This document shows positions 17,187 to 25,353 of a stretch of 64,000 bases of DNA, piece after piece. The stretch spans positions 95,763 to 159,762 of the forward strand of contig NZ_LISX01000002.1 of assembly GCF_001905465.1 (NCBI RefSeq), written 5' to 3'. A program made the position numbers and the translations under genes. Every line of letters begins with the position of its first letter. Positions within the stretch are counted from its first letter, which is position 1. The DNA comes from Kitasatospora sp. CB01950. Lineage in GTDB: Bacteria; Actinomycetota; Actinomycetes; Streptomycetales; Streptomycetaceae. Under the pieces are notes generated by a model that was not told the origin of the DNA, did no database searches, and saw nothing but the letters and a program-made list of their open reading frames with translations.

Positions 17187-17939
17187 TCAGGCGCGCGTGA
17201 AGAACGGTTGCTGGTCGAGGGGTTGGGCCAGGAAGGCCAGTTGGAGGCCGTGGTCGAGGCGCAGGCGGAGGGTGTCGTCGGCGGCCAGGGCCTGGCCGAG
17301 GCGGGTGGCGAGGGGGCGGGGGTCCGCGGTGGGGTCGGCGAGGACGAGGGCGAGGGTGGCGTCCGCGTCGGGGGCCGGGGCGAGGTGGGCGGCGGCGATC
17401 TCGGGTTCGGCGGCCAGCAGTTCGCGCAGGGCGCGGTGCACCTCGGGGTCGGTGTGCGGCGGCAGGTAGGGCCGGTTCTCGGCGACGGCGCGCAGCCGGG
17501 CGCCGTCGAGCTGGTAGCTGACCGGGCCTGCCGGGTCGACCAGGACGATGGAGGCGCGCTCCGAGAACGCCACCATCGCGGCCTGCGGGGCGGCGACCGG
17601 CGCGGGCCGGGCGTCCGCACGCCAGCGGGCCATGGTCTCCATCGAGGTGAACGCCGGCAACGCGCGCCGCCCGTCGGCGGCCTCCAGGACGGGCACCGCC
17701 ATGTCGCTGGTCTTCTCGCGCTTGTGCCCGTTCTCGTCGTACTCCACCTCCCCGAGCACGGCCACGATCGGCACCATCAGCCGACTCGGCGTCAACGCGG
17801 CCAGCAACTCGCCCTCGGCGGACGGGTCCTGCTGCCAGGCGGCGAGGGCCGCGGCGAGGACGGGGTCGGCGGTGCCGTCGTCCTCGGCGAACCCGGGGTT
17901 GGGGATGTTCTTGCGCTCCACCCGTCGAGCGTATGCCAC
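17187..17939 (-). CDS. SseB family protein
   Basis: 250-residue cytoplasmic protein of the SseB family (named for enhanced serine sensitivity in E. coli; mechanism unclear). Recognised by KNIPNPGFAEDDGTADP at the start, LMVPIVAVLGEVEYDE, KTSDMAVPVLEAADGRRALP and AFTSMETMARW, all typical of streptomycete SseB proteins. The GTG at 17939 follows GAGG by five bases and fits the conserved N-terminus; longer in-frame readings run through unrelated sequence. The 152 bases to the crystallin-fold gene contain no evident gene. Confidence 0.85.
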   Translation of the reverse strand: MAYARRVERKNIPNPGFAEDDGTADPVLAAALAAWQQDPSAEGELLAALTPSRLMVPIVAVLGEVEYDENGHKREKTSDMAVPVLEAADGRRALPAFTSMETMARWRADARPAPVAAPQAAMVAFSERASIVLVDPAGPVSYQLDGARLRAVAENRPYLPPHTDPEVHRALRELLAAEPEIAAAHLAPAPDADATLALVLADPTADPRPLATRLGQALAADDTLRLRLDHGLQLAFLAQPLDQQPFFTRA

Positions 17940-18107
17940 GTTTACCTCGGGCCGGTCGCCGGTGCGGGGCCACCGCCGGGACCGGGGCCGGGGTCGACTG
18001 TACGGGTGGGCCTGGCGGTCTCCCCGCTGCGGGTGCGGCGGGGGTGCGGCAGGCTGGGCGGACCGGTGCCGGTGGTACCTGTGGTGCCGGTGGAGAGGAC
18101 GATCATC

Positions 18108-18419
18108 GTGGGAACGTACGACCCGATGTTCGCGGTGCGCGGCGCCGCGGACGCGGTGACCGTGGCGGCGAAGGACGTGGCCGGCGGGCGCGCCGGATGG
18201 CACCGGCCGGCGGACGCCACCAACTCGCTGGAGCGGATGGACCACCTGGTCACCGCCCTGTCCGACCTGCTGCGGCACCAGGCCCTGGCGCTGCCGCAGC
18301 TCACCCGGGACCCGCAGGCGGCGCAGGCCGCCAAGCTGGTCGCCGAGGCCGCGACCGCCGCCGCCCAACTGGCCGAGCAGATCCGGAAGGCCACCGCCAC
18401 CACCCGCGCGGTGCGCTGA
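18108..18419 (+). CDS. Small helical hypothetical protein
   Basis: 103 residues, predicted mostly alpha-helical: VRGAADAVTVAAKDVAGG, LERMDHLVTALSDLLRHQAL, then PQAAQAAKLVAEAATAAAQLAEQIRKA. No signal or membrane segment. I do not recognise the family; the repeated heptad-like spacing suggests a helical bundle or coiled coil. GTG at 18108 has GGAGAGGA nine bases upstream. Lies between divergent SseB and a binding-protein-like gene, with no clear operon partner. Confidence 0.65.
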   Translation: MGTYDPMFAVRGAADAVTVAAKDVAGGRAGWHRPADATNSLERMDHLVTALSDLLRHQALALPQLTRDPQAAQAAKLVAEAATAAAQLAEQIRKATATTRAVR

Positions 18420-18462
18420 CCGGCATCATGGTGGCTCGGACAACTCGTGGGGCGGGAGTGGC

Positions 18463-19503
18463 GTGGGCATGGACGCGATACGGATCGGCGTGCTGGTGCC
18501 GTTGAGCCGACCCGGATGGGTCGAGGCCGGTCGACAGCTGCTGGGCGGCATGGAGTCGGCCGTCCGCGAGCTCAACGCGGCGGGCGGCGCGGCCGGGCGG
18601 CCGGTGGAGCTGCTGGTGCGGGACACGGCGGCGGATCCGGAGCGCGCGGCGGCGGCCGTCGGCGAGCTCGCCGGGCTCCAAGTGGACGCCCTGGCAGGCG
18701 AGTTCCACAGCGTGGCGGCCCGGGCGGCGGCGGCCCGGGCGGAGCAGGCGGGGGTGCCGTTCCTCTGTTCCTCGGCGGTGCTGGACGCGCTGACCGAGCA
18801 GCCGACGGACCTGGTGGCGCGCCTCGCCCCCGCCCAGTCGCACGGGTGGCGGGTGTACGCGGACTTCCTGCTCGGTGCCGGGCACCGCCGCGTCGCCGTG
18901 GTCACCCAGGGCGGCGCGTACTGGGAGTCCGGCACCCGCATCCTGCGGGAGCGCCTCGCGGCGCACGGCGGCGACGTGGTCGAGCTCGACCCGGTCGGCG
19001 TGCCCGACGCGCTGGCCGCGTCCGGCGCGAGCGCCGTCCTGCTGCTGACGGGCTTCCCGGACCCGGCGGTCCCGATCGTCCGGGCCGTCCGCCGGGACCC
19101 GCGGCTCGCCGATGTGCTGATCGGCGCCCCGGCCGGGCAGCCCGAGTTCACCGAATGGGCGTCCCTGCTGGGCCCGGACGGCGCCGGGGTGCCGTTCCTG
19201 CGCTACCTGCCGGAGCGGCTCGACCCGGTGGGCGCGCGGGTCGCCGCCGTACTGCGTGAGGATTTCGGCAGGGAGCCGTCGTTCGTCGCGTTCGAGGGCT
19301 GGGACACCGTCAACGTGCTTGCGGCGATGCTCGGTTCGGGCGAGGCGGAGTGGTCACGGGTGCAGCTGGCCGGCACCCGGGGACCGATCCGGTTCGAGCG
19401 GGTGCCGGGCATCGGCGTGTGGCAGTGGGCATGGGCCCCGGTCCAGGTCGCCGACCGCGACCCGGCCGACCCGGGGCGGTGGCGGGTGCTGCACACCGGC
19501 TGA
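18463..19503 (+). CDS. Cytoplasmic periplasmic-binding-type protein (Leu/Ile/Val-binding fold)
   Basis: 346 residues with the type I periplasmic-binding fold: RIGVLVPLSRPGWVEAGRQ start, GMESAVRELNAAGGAAGRPV, then VDALAGEFHSVAA, RRVAVVTQGGAYWESG, and the FEGWDTVNVLAAM region as in branched-chain amino-acid binding proteins. There is no signal peptide, lipobox or membrane segment, and no permease or ATPase nearby. It therefore probably works inside the cell as a ligand sensor, as AmiC does, or is a stand-alone remnant. GTG 18463 and ATG 18469 are both possible starts. Confidence 0.7.
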   Translation: MGMDAIRIGVLVPLSRPGWVEAGRQLLGGMESAVRELNAAGGAAGRPVELLVRDTAADPERAAAAVGELAGLQVDALAGEFHSVAARAAAARAEQAGVPFLCSSAVLDALTEQPTDLVARLAPAQSHGWRVYADFLLGAGHRRVAVVTQGGAYWESGTRILRERLAAHGGDVVELDPVGVPDALAASGASAVLLLTGFPDPAVPIVRAVRRDPRLADVLIGAPAGQPEFTEWASLLGPDGAGVPFLRYLPERLDPVGARVAAVLREDFGREPSFVAFEGWDTVNVLAAMLGSGEAEWSRVQLAGTRGPIRFERVPGIGVWQWAWAPVQVADRDPADPGRWRVLHTG

Positions 19504-19909
19504 GCCCGGACGTCGTGGGCCGCGAGGCACGGGCGGTCGGCGCCCGGCGGTGGACCCGGCATGCCGGAGAGGACCGCAGCGGCCGGGGCCGCCCGGGTTC
19601 AGCTCGTGCTCCGCGTCCAGTGCGAGCGGGGCCTGCGGCCGCGGCTGGGGTTGCGCCCGGGAAGCCGGACCGGGGGTGCGCCACGCGCGCAGCAGCCGGC
19701 TGCGCACGTACTCCACTTCTCGGTCCGCTCCGACCCGTCGAGTGCCGCACCCGGCAGCTCGGCACGCGCGTCGGCTGCCGGCGTTGCACACCGGTCGGGG
19801 CGTCGCCCCGCGCCGATGGAAGTCGGCCCTCGGGCGGCCCGCGCCCGCGTCGCGGATTGGCGCGGCGAAGGATCTACCGCCCGGTAGGGCGATGTGGCAG
19901 TCTGCGGCC
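19504..19909. other. Intergenic region without a recognised gene
   Basis: About 400 bases after the binding-protein-like gene. Frames across it give Arg/Pro/Ala-rich sequence with no conserved motif. The last 40 bases (ACCGCCCGGTAGGGCGATGTGG) contain a short CCGCCCGGTAGGGCG hairpin and probably the promoter of the next gene. Confidence 0.4.
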
Positions 19910-21130
19910 ATGGCTCTCGCTGAAACCACCGTGACCAGTGGCACCGTCTCCGACCGTGCCCGCTACGACCGGGCGACGGCCCACCTGGACGCGCCGCTGG
20001 CGATCGTCGATCTGGCGGCGTTCGACGCGAACGCGGCGGACCTGGTGCGGCGGGCGGGCGGGAAGCCGATCCGGGTGGCGTCGAAGTCGGTGCGGTGCCG
20101 GGCGCTGCTGGAACGGGTGTTGGCGCGGGACGGCTTCGCGGGGGTCATGAGTTTCACCCTCGCGGAGTCGCTGTGGCTGGTGCGCAGCGGCTTCACGGAC
20201 GTGCTGCTGGCGTACCCGTCGGCGGACCGGGCCGGGTTCGGGCAGCTGACGGCGGACGAGGAGTCGGCCCGGCAGATCACCGTGCTGGTGGACGACGTGG
20301 CGCAGCTGGAGTTGATCGACGCGGCCCGGGAGGGTTCGGCGACGGTGCGGGTGTGTCTGGAGCTGGACACCTCGTTGCAGCTGCTGGGCGGCCGGGTCCG
20401 GGTGGGCGCGCGGCGGTCGCCGTTGCGGACGCCCGAGCAGGTGGGCCGGCTGGCCGAGGCGGTGAACGCGCGGCGCGGCTTCGAGGTGGTCGGGCTGATG
20501 GCGTACGAGGGCCATGTGGCGGGCGTCGGGGACGCGGTGCCGGGTCGGCCGGTGCGGTCGGCGGCGATCCGGTTGATGCAGACGAAGGCGCGGGCGGAGT
20601 TGGCGCGGCGGCGGGCCGAGGTGGTGCGCCGGGTGCGGCAGGTCGCGGATCTGGAGTTCGTGAACGGCGGCGGCACGGGCAGTGTGGAGTCGACGGTGGC
20701 GGAGCGCGCGGTGACGGAGGTGGCGGCCGGGTCGGGCCTGTTCGTGCCCCGGCTGTTCGACAACTACCGTGCGTTCCGGGGCCGTCCGGCGGCGCTGTTC
20801 GCGCAGCCGGTGGTGCGCCGTCCCGGGGTGGGTGTGGTGACGGTGCTCGGCGGCGGCTATCCGGCGTCCGGTCCGGCGGGGGCGGACCGCTCCCCCGTCC
20901 CGTACCTGCCGGCCGGGTTGCGGTACGACCCGCAGGAGGGCGCGGGCGAGGTGCAGACGCCGCTGCTGGGTTCGGCGGCGGACGACCTGCTGATCGGTGA
21001 CCGGGTGTGGTTCCGGCACGCGAAGGCGGGCGAGCTGTGCGAGCGTTTCGCGCAGTTGCACCTGGTCGAGGGCGATGCGGTGGTCGCGACGGCGCCGACG
21101 TACCGCGGCGAGGGCCACACCTTCCTGTAG
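19910..21130 (+). CDS. PLP-dependent amino acid deaminase/aldolase (alanine racemase-like fold)
   Basis: 406-residue fold-type III PLP enzyme of the D-threonine aldolase / D-serine dehydratase group. PLP lysine candidate is in IRVASKSVRCRALL (about residue 57-63). LAYPSADRAG, VCLELDTSLQLLGGRVRVG, LMAYEGHVAGVGD and FVNGGGTGSVEST match the streptomycete 'amino acid deaminase/aldolase' family. GEGHTFL at the end fits. The ATG at 19910 follows weak purines; the N-terminus LDAPLAIVDLAAFDANAADL is the usual beginning. Single gene; a hairpin follows. Confidence 0.82.
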   Translation: MALAETTVTSGTVSDRARYDRATAHLDAPLAIVDLAAFDANAADLVRRAGGKPIRVASKSVRCRALLERVLARDGFAGVMSFTLAESLWLVRSGFTDVLLAYPSADRAGFGQLTADEESARQITVLVDDVAQLELIDAAREGSATVRVCLELDTSLQLLGGRVRVGARRSPLRTPEQVGRLAEAVNARRGFEVVGLMAYEGHVAGVGDAVPGRPVRSAAIRLMQTKARAELARRRAEVVRRVRQVADLEFVNGGGTGSVESTVAERAVTEVAAGSGLFVPRLFDNYRAFRGRPAALFAQPVVRRPGVGVVTVLGGGYPASGPAGADRSPVPYLPAGLRYDPQEGAGEVQTPLLGSAADDLLIGDRVWFRHAKAGELCERFAQLHLVEGDAVVATAPTYRGEGHTFL

Positions 21131-21159
21131 TCGGCCGGTCGGCGGTCGAAGATCTTTCG

Positions 21160-21193
21160 GGAGCCGTGTCGAGAACCCTGTCACGGCTCCGTC
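21160..21193 (+). promoter_or_regulatory. Candidate ECF42-type promoter, overlapping a hairpin
   Basis: TGTCGA at 21167-21172 and CGTC at 21190-21193 are 17 bases apart, 55 bases before the yciI start. From memory, ECF42 promoters in Streptomyces venezuelae have TGTCGA at -35 and CGA/TC at -10, so this fits autoregulation by the downstream sigma factor. The same stretch forms a 9-bp inverted repeat GGAGCCGTG / CACGGCTCC (21160-21168, 21182-21190), which may instead end transcription of the upstream gene. Confidence 0.5.
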
Positions 21194-21247
21194 CCCGGGT
21201 TGAAGGCGACCACAATGGGGTCGCGTCACCACCGAGGAGTGAGAGCC

Positions 21248-21658
21248 ATGGCGAAGTACCTGATGCTGAAGCACTACCGGGGCAACCCGGAGGCCGTGAA
21301 CTGCGTGCCGATGGACGAGTGGACGCCGGAGGAGGTCTCGGCGCACATCCAGTACATGAACGACTTCGCGGACCGGCTGCGGGAGACCGGCGAGTTCGTC
21401 GACGCGCAGGCGCTCGCCCCGCGGGGTGTGTGGGTGCGGTACGACGGCGAGGGCCGGCCGCCGGTCACCGACGGGCCGTTCGCCGAGACCAAGGACCTGA
21501 TCGCCGGCTGGATGGCGATCGACGTGGACTCCTACGAGCGGGCGCTGGAGCTGGCCGCCGAGCTGTCCGCGGCGCCGGGCGCGAACGGCGAGCCGATCCA
21601 CGAGTGGCTGGAGCTGCGCCCGTTCCTCACCGAGTACCCGGACACCGTCACCGAGTGA
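21248..21658 (+). CDS. YciI-like (DGPF domain) protein
   Basis: 136-residue protein of the YCII-related/DGPF family: AKYLMLKHYRG start, MDEWTPEEVSAHIQYMNDF, RYDGEGRPPVTDGPFAETKD with the DGPF-type loop TDGPFAETK, and GWMAIDVDSYERALELAAEL. These small ferredoxin-fold proteins are regularly encoded next to, and controlled by, ECF42 sigma factors. ATG at 21248 has GAGTGAGAG just upstream. Its stop overlaps the sigma-factor GTG (GTGA), indicating coupled translation. Confidence 0.88.
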   Translation: MAKYLMLKHYRGNPEAVNCVPMDEWTPEEVSAHIQYMNDFADRLRETGEFVDAQALAPRGVWVRYDGEGRPPVTDGPFAETKDLIAGWMAIDVDSYERALELAAELSAAPGANGEPIHEWLELRPFLTEYPDTVTE

Positions 21659-22905
21659 ACGACGACCGCGAGCGGGACGACCGGGAGCGGGACGACCGCG
21701 AGCGGAACGACCGCGAGCGGAACGACCGCGAGCGGGACGGCCGGCCGGGCGCGATGGACGAGGCGCTGCTGCGTGTCCTGACGCCCGAGGTGCTGGCCGT
21801 CCTGGTGCGGCGCGGCGCGGATTTCGCGGCCGCCGAGGACGCCGTGCAGGAGGCGCTGCTGGAGGCGGTGCGGACCTGGCCGGCCGATCCGCCGCGCGAC
21901 CCGAAGGGCTGGCTGATCACCGTCGGCTGGCGGCGTTTCCTGGACGCGGCCCGTTCGGACGCCTCGCGCCGCCGCCGCGAGGACCTGGTGGAGGACCAGC
22001 CGGAGCCCGGCCCGGTGCCGGACGCCGACGACTCGCTGCAGCTGTACTTCCTGTGCGCGCACCCGTCGTTGACACCGGCCTCGGCGGTGGCGCTGACGCT
22101 GCGCGCGGTCGGCGGGCTGACCACCCGGCAGATCGCGCAGGCGTACCTGGTGCCGGAGGCGACCATGGCGCAGCGGATCAGCCGGGCGAAGCGGACGGTG
22201 GGCGGGGCGCGGCTGGACCGGCCGGGCGACCCGGCGACGGTGCTGCGGGTGCTGTACCTGGTGTTCAACGAGGGCTACTCGGGGGACGTCGACCTGGCGG
22301 CCGAGGCGATCCGGCTGACCCGGCAGCTGGCGGCCCGGATCGACCACCCGGAGGTGTCGGGCCTGCTGGCGCTGATGCTGCTGCACCACGCCCGCCGGGC
22401 CGGTCGGACCGCGCCGGACGGCAGTCTCGTCCCGCTGGCCGAGCAGGACCGCGGCCGCTGGGACACCGCGATGATCGCCGAGGGCGTGACGATTCTGCAG
22501 GCGGCGCTGGCCCGCGACCGGCTGGGCGAGTTCCAGGCGCAGGCCGCGATCGCGGCGCTGCACGCGGACGCGCCGACCGCCGAGGAGACCGACTGGGTGC
22601 AGATCGTCGAGTGGTACGACGAACTGGCCGCGCTGACGGACAGCCCCGTGGTGCGCCTGAACCGGGCCGTCGCGGTCGGCGAGGCGGACGGCCCGCGGGC
22701 GGGTCTGGCCGCGCTCGCTGCGCTGGACGACACGCTGCCCCGGCACACCGCCGCGTCCGCGTACCTGCACGAGCGGGCCGGCGACCTGCGGGCGGCGGCC
22801 CGGCTGTACGCGCAGGCCGCGGCGAAAGCCGGGGCGGTGGCCGAGCGGGACCATCTGGTGCGGCAGGCAGCGCGGCTCAACACCCTTCTACGGGACGGGA
22901 GTTGA
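21655..22905 (+). CDS. ECF42-type RNA polymerase sigma factor with C-terminal TPR-like extension
   Basis: 416 residues. Sigma-2 region: DFAAAEDAVQEALLEAVRTWP and PKGWLITVGWRRFLDAARSD (about 55-105). Sigma-4 region: LTPASAVALTLRAVGGLTTR and ATMAQRISRAKRTV, lacking the -35 helix spacing of housekeeping factors. A long C-terminal domain (VLRVLYLVFNEGYSG onward) has helical repeats such as HTAASAYLHERAGDLRAA, which ECF42 members need for activity. No anti-sigma gene is adjacent. The overlapping GTG at 21655 gives an odd N-terminal tail of five (D/N)DRER repeats; ATG at 21754 (MDEALLRV) is the alternative start that would remove it. Confidence 0.87.
   Translation: MNDDRERDDRERDDRERNDRERNDRERDGRPGAMDEALLRVLTPEVLAVLVRRGADFAAAEDAVQEALLEAVRTWPADPPRDPKGWLITVGWRRFLDAARSDASRRRREDLVEDQPEPGPVPDADDSLQLYFLCAHPSLTPASAVALTLRAVGGLTTRQIAQAYLVPEATMAQRISRAKRTVGGARLDRPGDPATVLRVLYLVFNEGYSGDVDLAAEAIRLTRQLAARIDHPEVSGLLALMLLHHARRAGRTAPDGSLVPLAEQDRGRWDTAMIAEGVTILQAALARDRLGEFQAQAAIAALHADAPTAEETDWVQIVEWYDELAALTDSPVVRLNRAVAVGEADGPRAGLAALAALDDTLPRHTAASAYLHERAGDLRAAARLYAQAAAKAGAVAERDHLVRQAARLNTLLRDGS
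21661..21735 (+). repeat. Five tandem 15-bp repeats encoding (D/N)DRER
   Basis: Units GACGACCGCGAGCGG with one or two base changes begin at 21661, 21676, 21691, 21706 and 21721, then a partial unit. The 15-base period keeps frame, so unit number can change without breaking the sigma-factor gene. The encoded charged tail lies before the conserved sigma-2 region. Confidence 0.9.
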
Positions 22906-22924
22906 GCCGCGCTGCGGTGCCGCT

Positions 22925-24085
22925 TCAGGTGGTGGTGCCGGCGCCCGGTCCGCCCTGGAAGGTGGCGATGCCCTTGAGGATGGTGTCCATCTGATCGAGG
23001 CCGGGGGCCTTGTCGGCGATGTCGAAGCCGAAGTGGACGGCGGTCAGCGCCTTGCCGTCGGCAGTCGGGAAGACCACCGTCTGCACGTACCCGCTGTTGC
23101 CCTTGGACACCGTCACCTGCCAGCGCACCAGGTAGCCGGAGCGGCCGGCCACCGTGACCGCCTCGCTCTTCAGCTCCTGGTGGCCGGTGATGTCGGGGTA
23201 CGCCTCCTTGGCGGCGTTCTCGATGTCCTGCTGCGCGGCCTGCTTGACGTCGGTGCCGCCGCCGTTGCCGGTGCCGGCGATCCGGCCCGTGGTGACACCG
23301 CCGAGCGAGCAGCTGCCCTGGCCGTCGGCGCAGGTGTAGTCGCCGACGGTGGCGCCGGCGAAGCCGTCGGAGCTGGTGCCGCCCTTCCAGCCGCTGGGGA
23401 CCGGCAGGGAGATGCCGTTGACGAGGTCGACGGCGACGCCCTTGCCGTTGCTGTTGCCGCCGCTGCCACCGCTGCCGCCGCCCTGGCCGGGGAAGCTCGG
23501 CAGGCCGTCGCCCGGGACGTTCTGGCCGTTCTGGCCGTTCTGGCCGTTCTGGCCGCCGTCGCCGCTGCCCTGGTGACCGGACCGGCCCTCCAGGGACGGC
23601 CGGGCGGAGGCGGACTTGTCGGTGCGCCCGTCCATCACCAGGTAGGTGGCGCCGGAGCCGACCGCCAGGCCGAGCAGCGCGGCCACCGCGGCCGTGATCA
23701 GTACCGGCCTGGACGGGCGGCGGCGCGGCTTGGACGGCGGCAGCTCGGCGTACGGGGGCGGCGGCGGGTAGTGGACGGACTGCCCGGAGGCGTCCAGCAC
23801 GGTGCCCTCCAGGACGGTGGTGTCCTCGACGCCGGGCATGCCGGGCGCGGGCGTGCCGGGCGCGGGCGGCGGCACGGCGTCGGTCGGCGTGCCGGGCGCG
23901 GCCTCGGTGTCCGTGGCCGTGGCCGTGGCCGTGGCTGCGGGCGCGGGCGTGTCGGCGGGGGCGGCCGAGGCCGGGCGGGTGCTGGCGGTCCAGCCCTTGC
24001 CGTCCCACCAGCGCTCGGGGCGGGGGTCGCTGTCGGTGTCGACGGGGTCCGGGTACCACCCGGCCGGAATCTGCTGCTCACTCAC
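22925..24085 (-). CDS. DUF2510 membrane-anchored protein with low-complexity linkers
   Basis: 386 residues. The N-terminal DUF2510 motif IPAGWYPDPVDTDSDPRPER and WWDGKGWT is followed by an Ala/Thr/Pro-rich linker (residues ~45-110) and one transmembrane helix, VLITAAVAALLGLAVGSGA (about 128-147). Then come Gly/Gln/Asn repeats (GQNGQNGQNGQN and SGGSGG) and an extracellular domain of ~170 residues (GISLPVPSGWKGG ... DQMDTILKGIATFQGG) similar to lipoprotein LpqN/PsbP-like stress domains. A role in envelope stress or signalling is inference. GTG at 24085 has AGGG eight bases upstream. Convergent with the sigma factor gene. Confidence 0.75.
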   Translation of the reverse strand: MSEQQIPAGWYPDPVDTDSDPRPERWWDGKGWTASTRPASAAPADTPAPAATATATATDTEAAPGTPTDAVPPPAPGTPAPGMPGVEDTTVLEGTVLDASGQSVHYPPPPPYAELPPSKPRRRPSRPVLITAAVAALLGLAVGSGATYLVMDGRTDKSASARPSLEGRSGHQGSGDGGQNGQNGQNGQNVPGDGLPSFPGQGGGSGGSGGNSNGKGVAVDLVNGISLPVPSGWKGGTSSDGFAGATVGDYTCADGQGSCSLGGVTTGRIAGTGNGGGTDVKQAAQQDIENAAKEAYPDITGHQELKSEAVTVAGRSGYLVRWQVTVSKGNSGYVQTVVFPTADGKALTAVHFGFDIADKAPGLDQMDTILKGIATFQGGPGAGTTT

Positions 24086-24303
24086 ACCCACGACCCTAGG
24101 GGGCCGCGGATAAACGGGAAATCAGCGCGCGGCCGGAATCCGGGGTTCGGCGATGAGATTCGGGTGAGAATCGCGCACAACCGCCGTCCGGGTGATCCAG
24201 GTACGCCAACCGGGGCGCATTCTGTGCTCCACGCGCCTGACGGGGCGCACATCGGTCGTGGGTCGCACCACCCGGGGCGCGACCGCGCGACAGAATCCGC
24301 GCC

Positions 24304-25026
24304 ATGACCTCTCGCCCCGTGATCGGGATCAGCACCTTCCTCCTCGACGCCGCCTGGGGCCGGTGGGACTCCATGCGCTCGGTGCTGCTCCCCGAGCGCT
24401 ACCCGGCGCTCTTCCAGCAGGTCGGCGGCATCGCCGTCATGCTCCCGCCCGACGCCCCCGAGCACGCGGCGGCCGCGGTGGCCCGCCTGGACGGCCTGGT
24501 GATCGCGGGCGGCGAGGACGTCTCCCCCGCCCTCTACGGCGAACCCGCCCACCCGGAGACGGTGGCCGACGCCCCCGAACGCGACCTGTGGGAAGCCGCG
24601 CTGATCCGCGTTGCCCTCGCCGCCGGCACCCCGCTGCTGGGCATCTGCCGGGGCATGCAACTGCTCAACGTGGTCTGCGGCGGCTCACTGATCCAGCACC
24701 TGCCGGACGTCGTCGGCCCCGATCTCGAACACCGCGGCACCCGCACCGGGTACAACCGGCACGCGATCCACCCCGTCCCCGGCACCCTGCTCGCCGGCCT
24801 CCTCCCCGAGCCCTCGGTCACCGTCCCCACCAACCACCACCAGGCCGTGGCCCGCCTCGGCGAAGGCCTCACCGTCTGCGCCCACGCCGCCGACGGCACC
24901 GTCGAAGCCGTCGAGGGCCCCGGCTTCGCCCTCGGCGTCCAGTGGCACCCGGAACAGGGCGAGGACCTCCGCGTCGCCCGCGCCCTCGTCCACGCGACCC
25001 GCCCGGCGCCCGTCCCGGCCGCCTGA
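24304..25026 (+). CDS. Gamma-glutamyl-gamma-aminobutyrate hydrolase-type class I amidotransferase
   Basis: 240-residue peptidase C26/PuuD-like enzyme. The catalytic cysteine is in GICRGMQLLN (about residue 120), with His and Glu in GVQWHPEQGE near residue 218. The family loop GGEDVSPALYGEP (about 70) and TNHHQAV are also present. PuuD members release GABA from gamma-glutamyl-GABA; other members act on different gamma-glutamyl compounds. No puu or glutamine-synthetase-like genes adjoin, so the substrate is open. ATG follows a short upstream region with no strong ribosome site. Confidence 0.85.
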   Translation: MTSRPVIGISTFLLDAAWGRWDSMRSVLLPERYPALFQQVGGIAVMLPPDAPEHAAAAVARLDGLVIAGGEDVSPALYGEPAHPETVADAPERDLWEAALIRVALAAGTPLLGICRGMQLLNVVCGGSLIQHLPDVVGPDLEHRGTRTGYNRHAIHPVPGTLLAGLLPEPSVTVPTNHHQAVARLGEGLTVCAHAADGTVEAVEGPGFALGVQWHPEQGEDLRVARALVHATRPAPVPAA

Positions 25027-25063
25027 GCGCCGTCGCGAGGAACACGGCGAGTCCACAGCTCTG

Positions 25064-25285
25064 CTAACGGGGCCGCACGGCGAGGTAGTAGAGCGTGATG
25101 TCCTCCGGGGCGTGGACCCGCATGGACCCGCTGGGTCCACCCCCCACCAGGTCCAACTGCAGGTGGCTGCGGTCGCCGTACGGGAGCCACCCGGTGATGA
25201 CGAACGGGCCCTCACCGTTCTGGGCCCAGACGTGGTCTCCGAAGCGGACCGTGCGATTGTCCTTCGTTCGAAATTTCGGCCTCAT
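25064..25285 (-). CDS. Small hypothetical protein
   Basis: 73 residues, beta-rich: NRTVRFGDHVWAQNGEGPFV, TGWLPYGDRSHLQLDLVGG, then EDITLYYLAVRPR. It looks like a small SH3- or RNA-binding-like barrel but I do not recognise a family. No good ribosome site precedes the ATG. Composition is less GC-biased than the surroundings (third positions include A/T), which may mean recent transfer or low expression. Lies alone between convergent/divergent genes. Confidence 0.55.
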   Translation of the reverse strand: MRPKFRTKDNRTVRFGDHVWAQNGEGPFVITGWLPYGDRSHLQLDLVGGGPSGSMRVHAPEDITLYYLAVRPR

Positions 25286-25353
25286 GGTCCATGGCTACCA
25301 CTCGCCCCGCCCCGCAGGGAGCGGTTTTTCCGACATCGAGACACCAACTCCTG

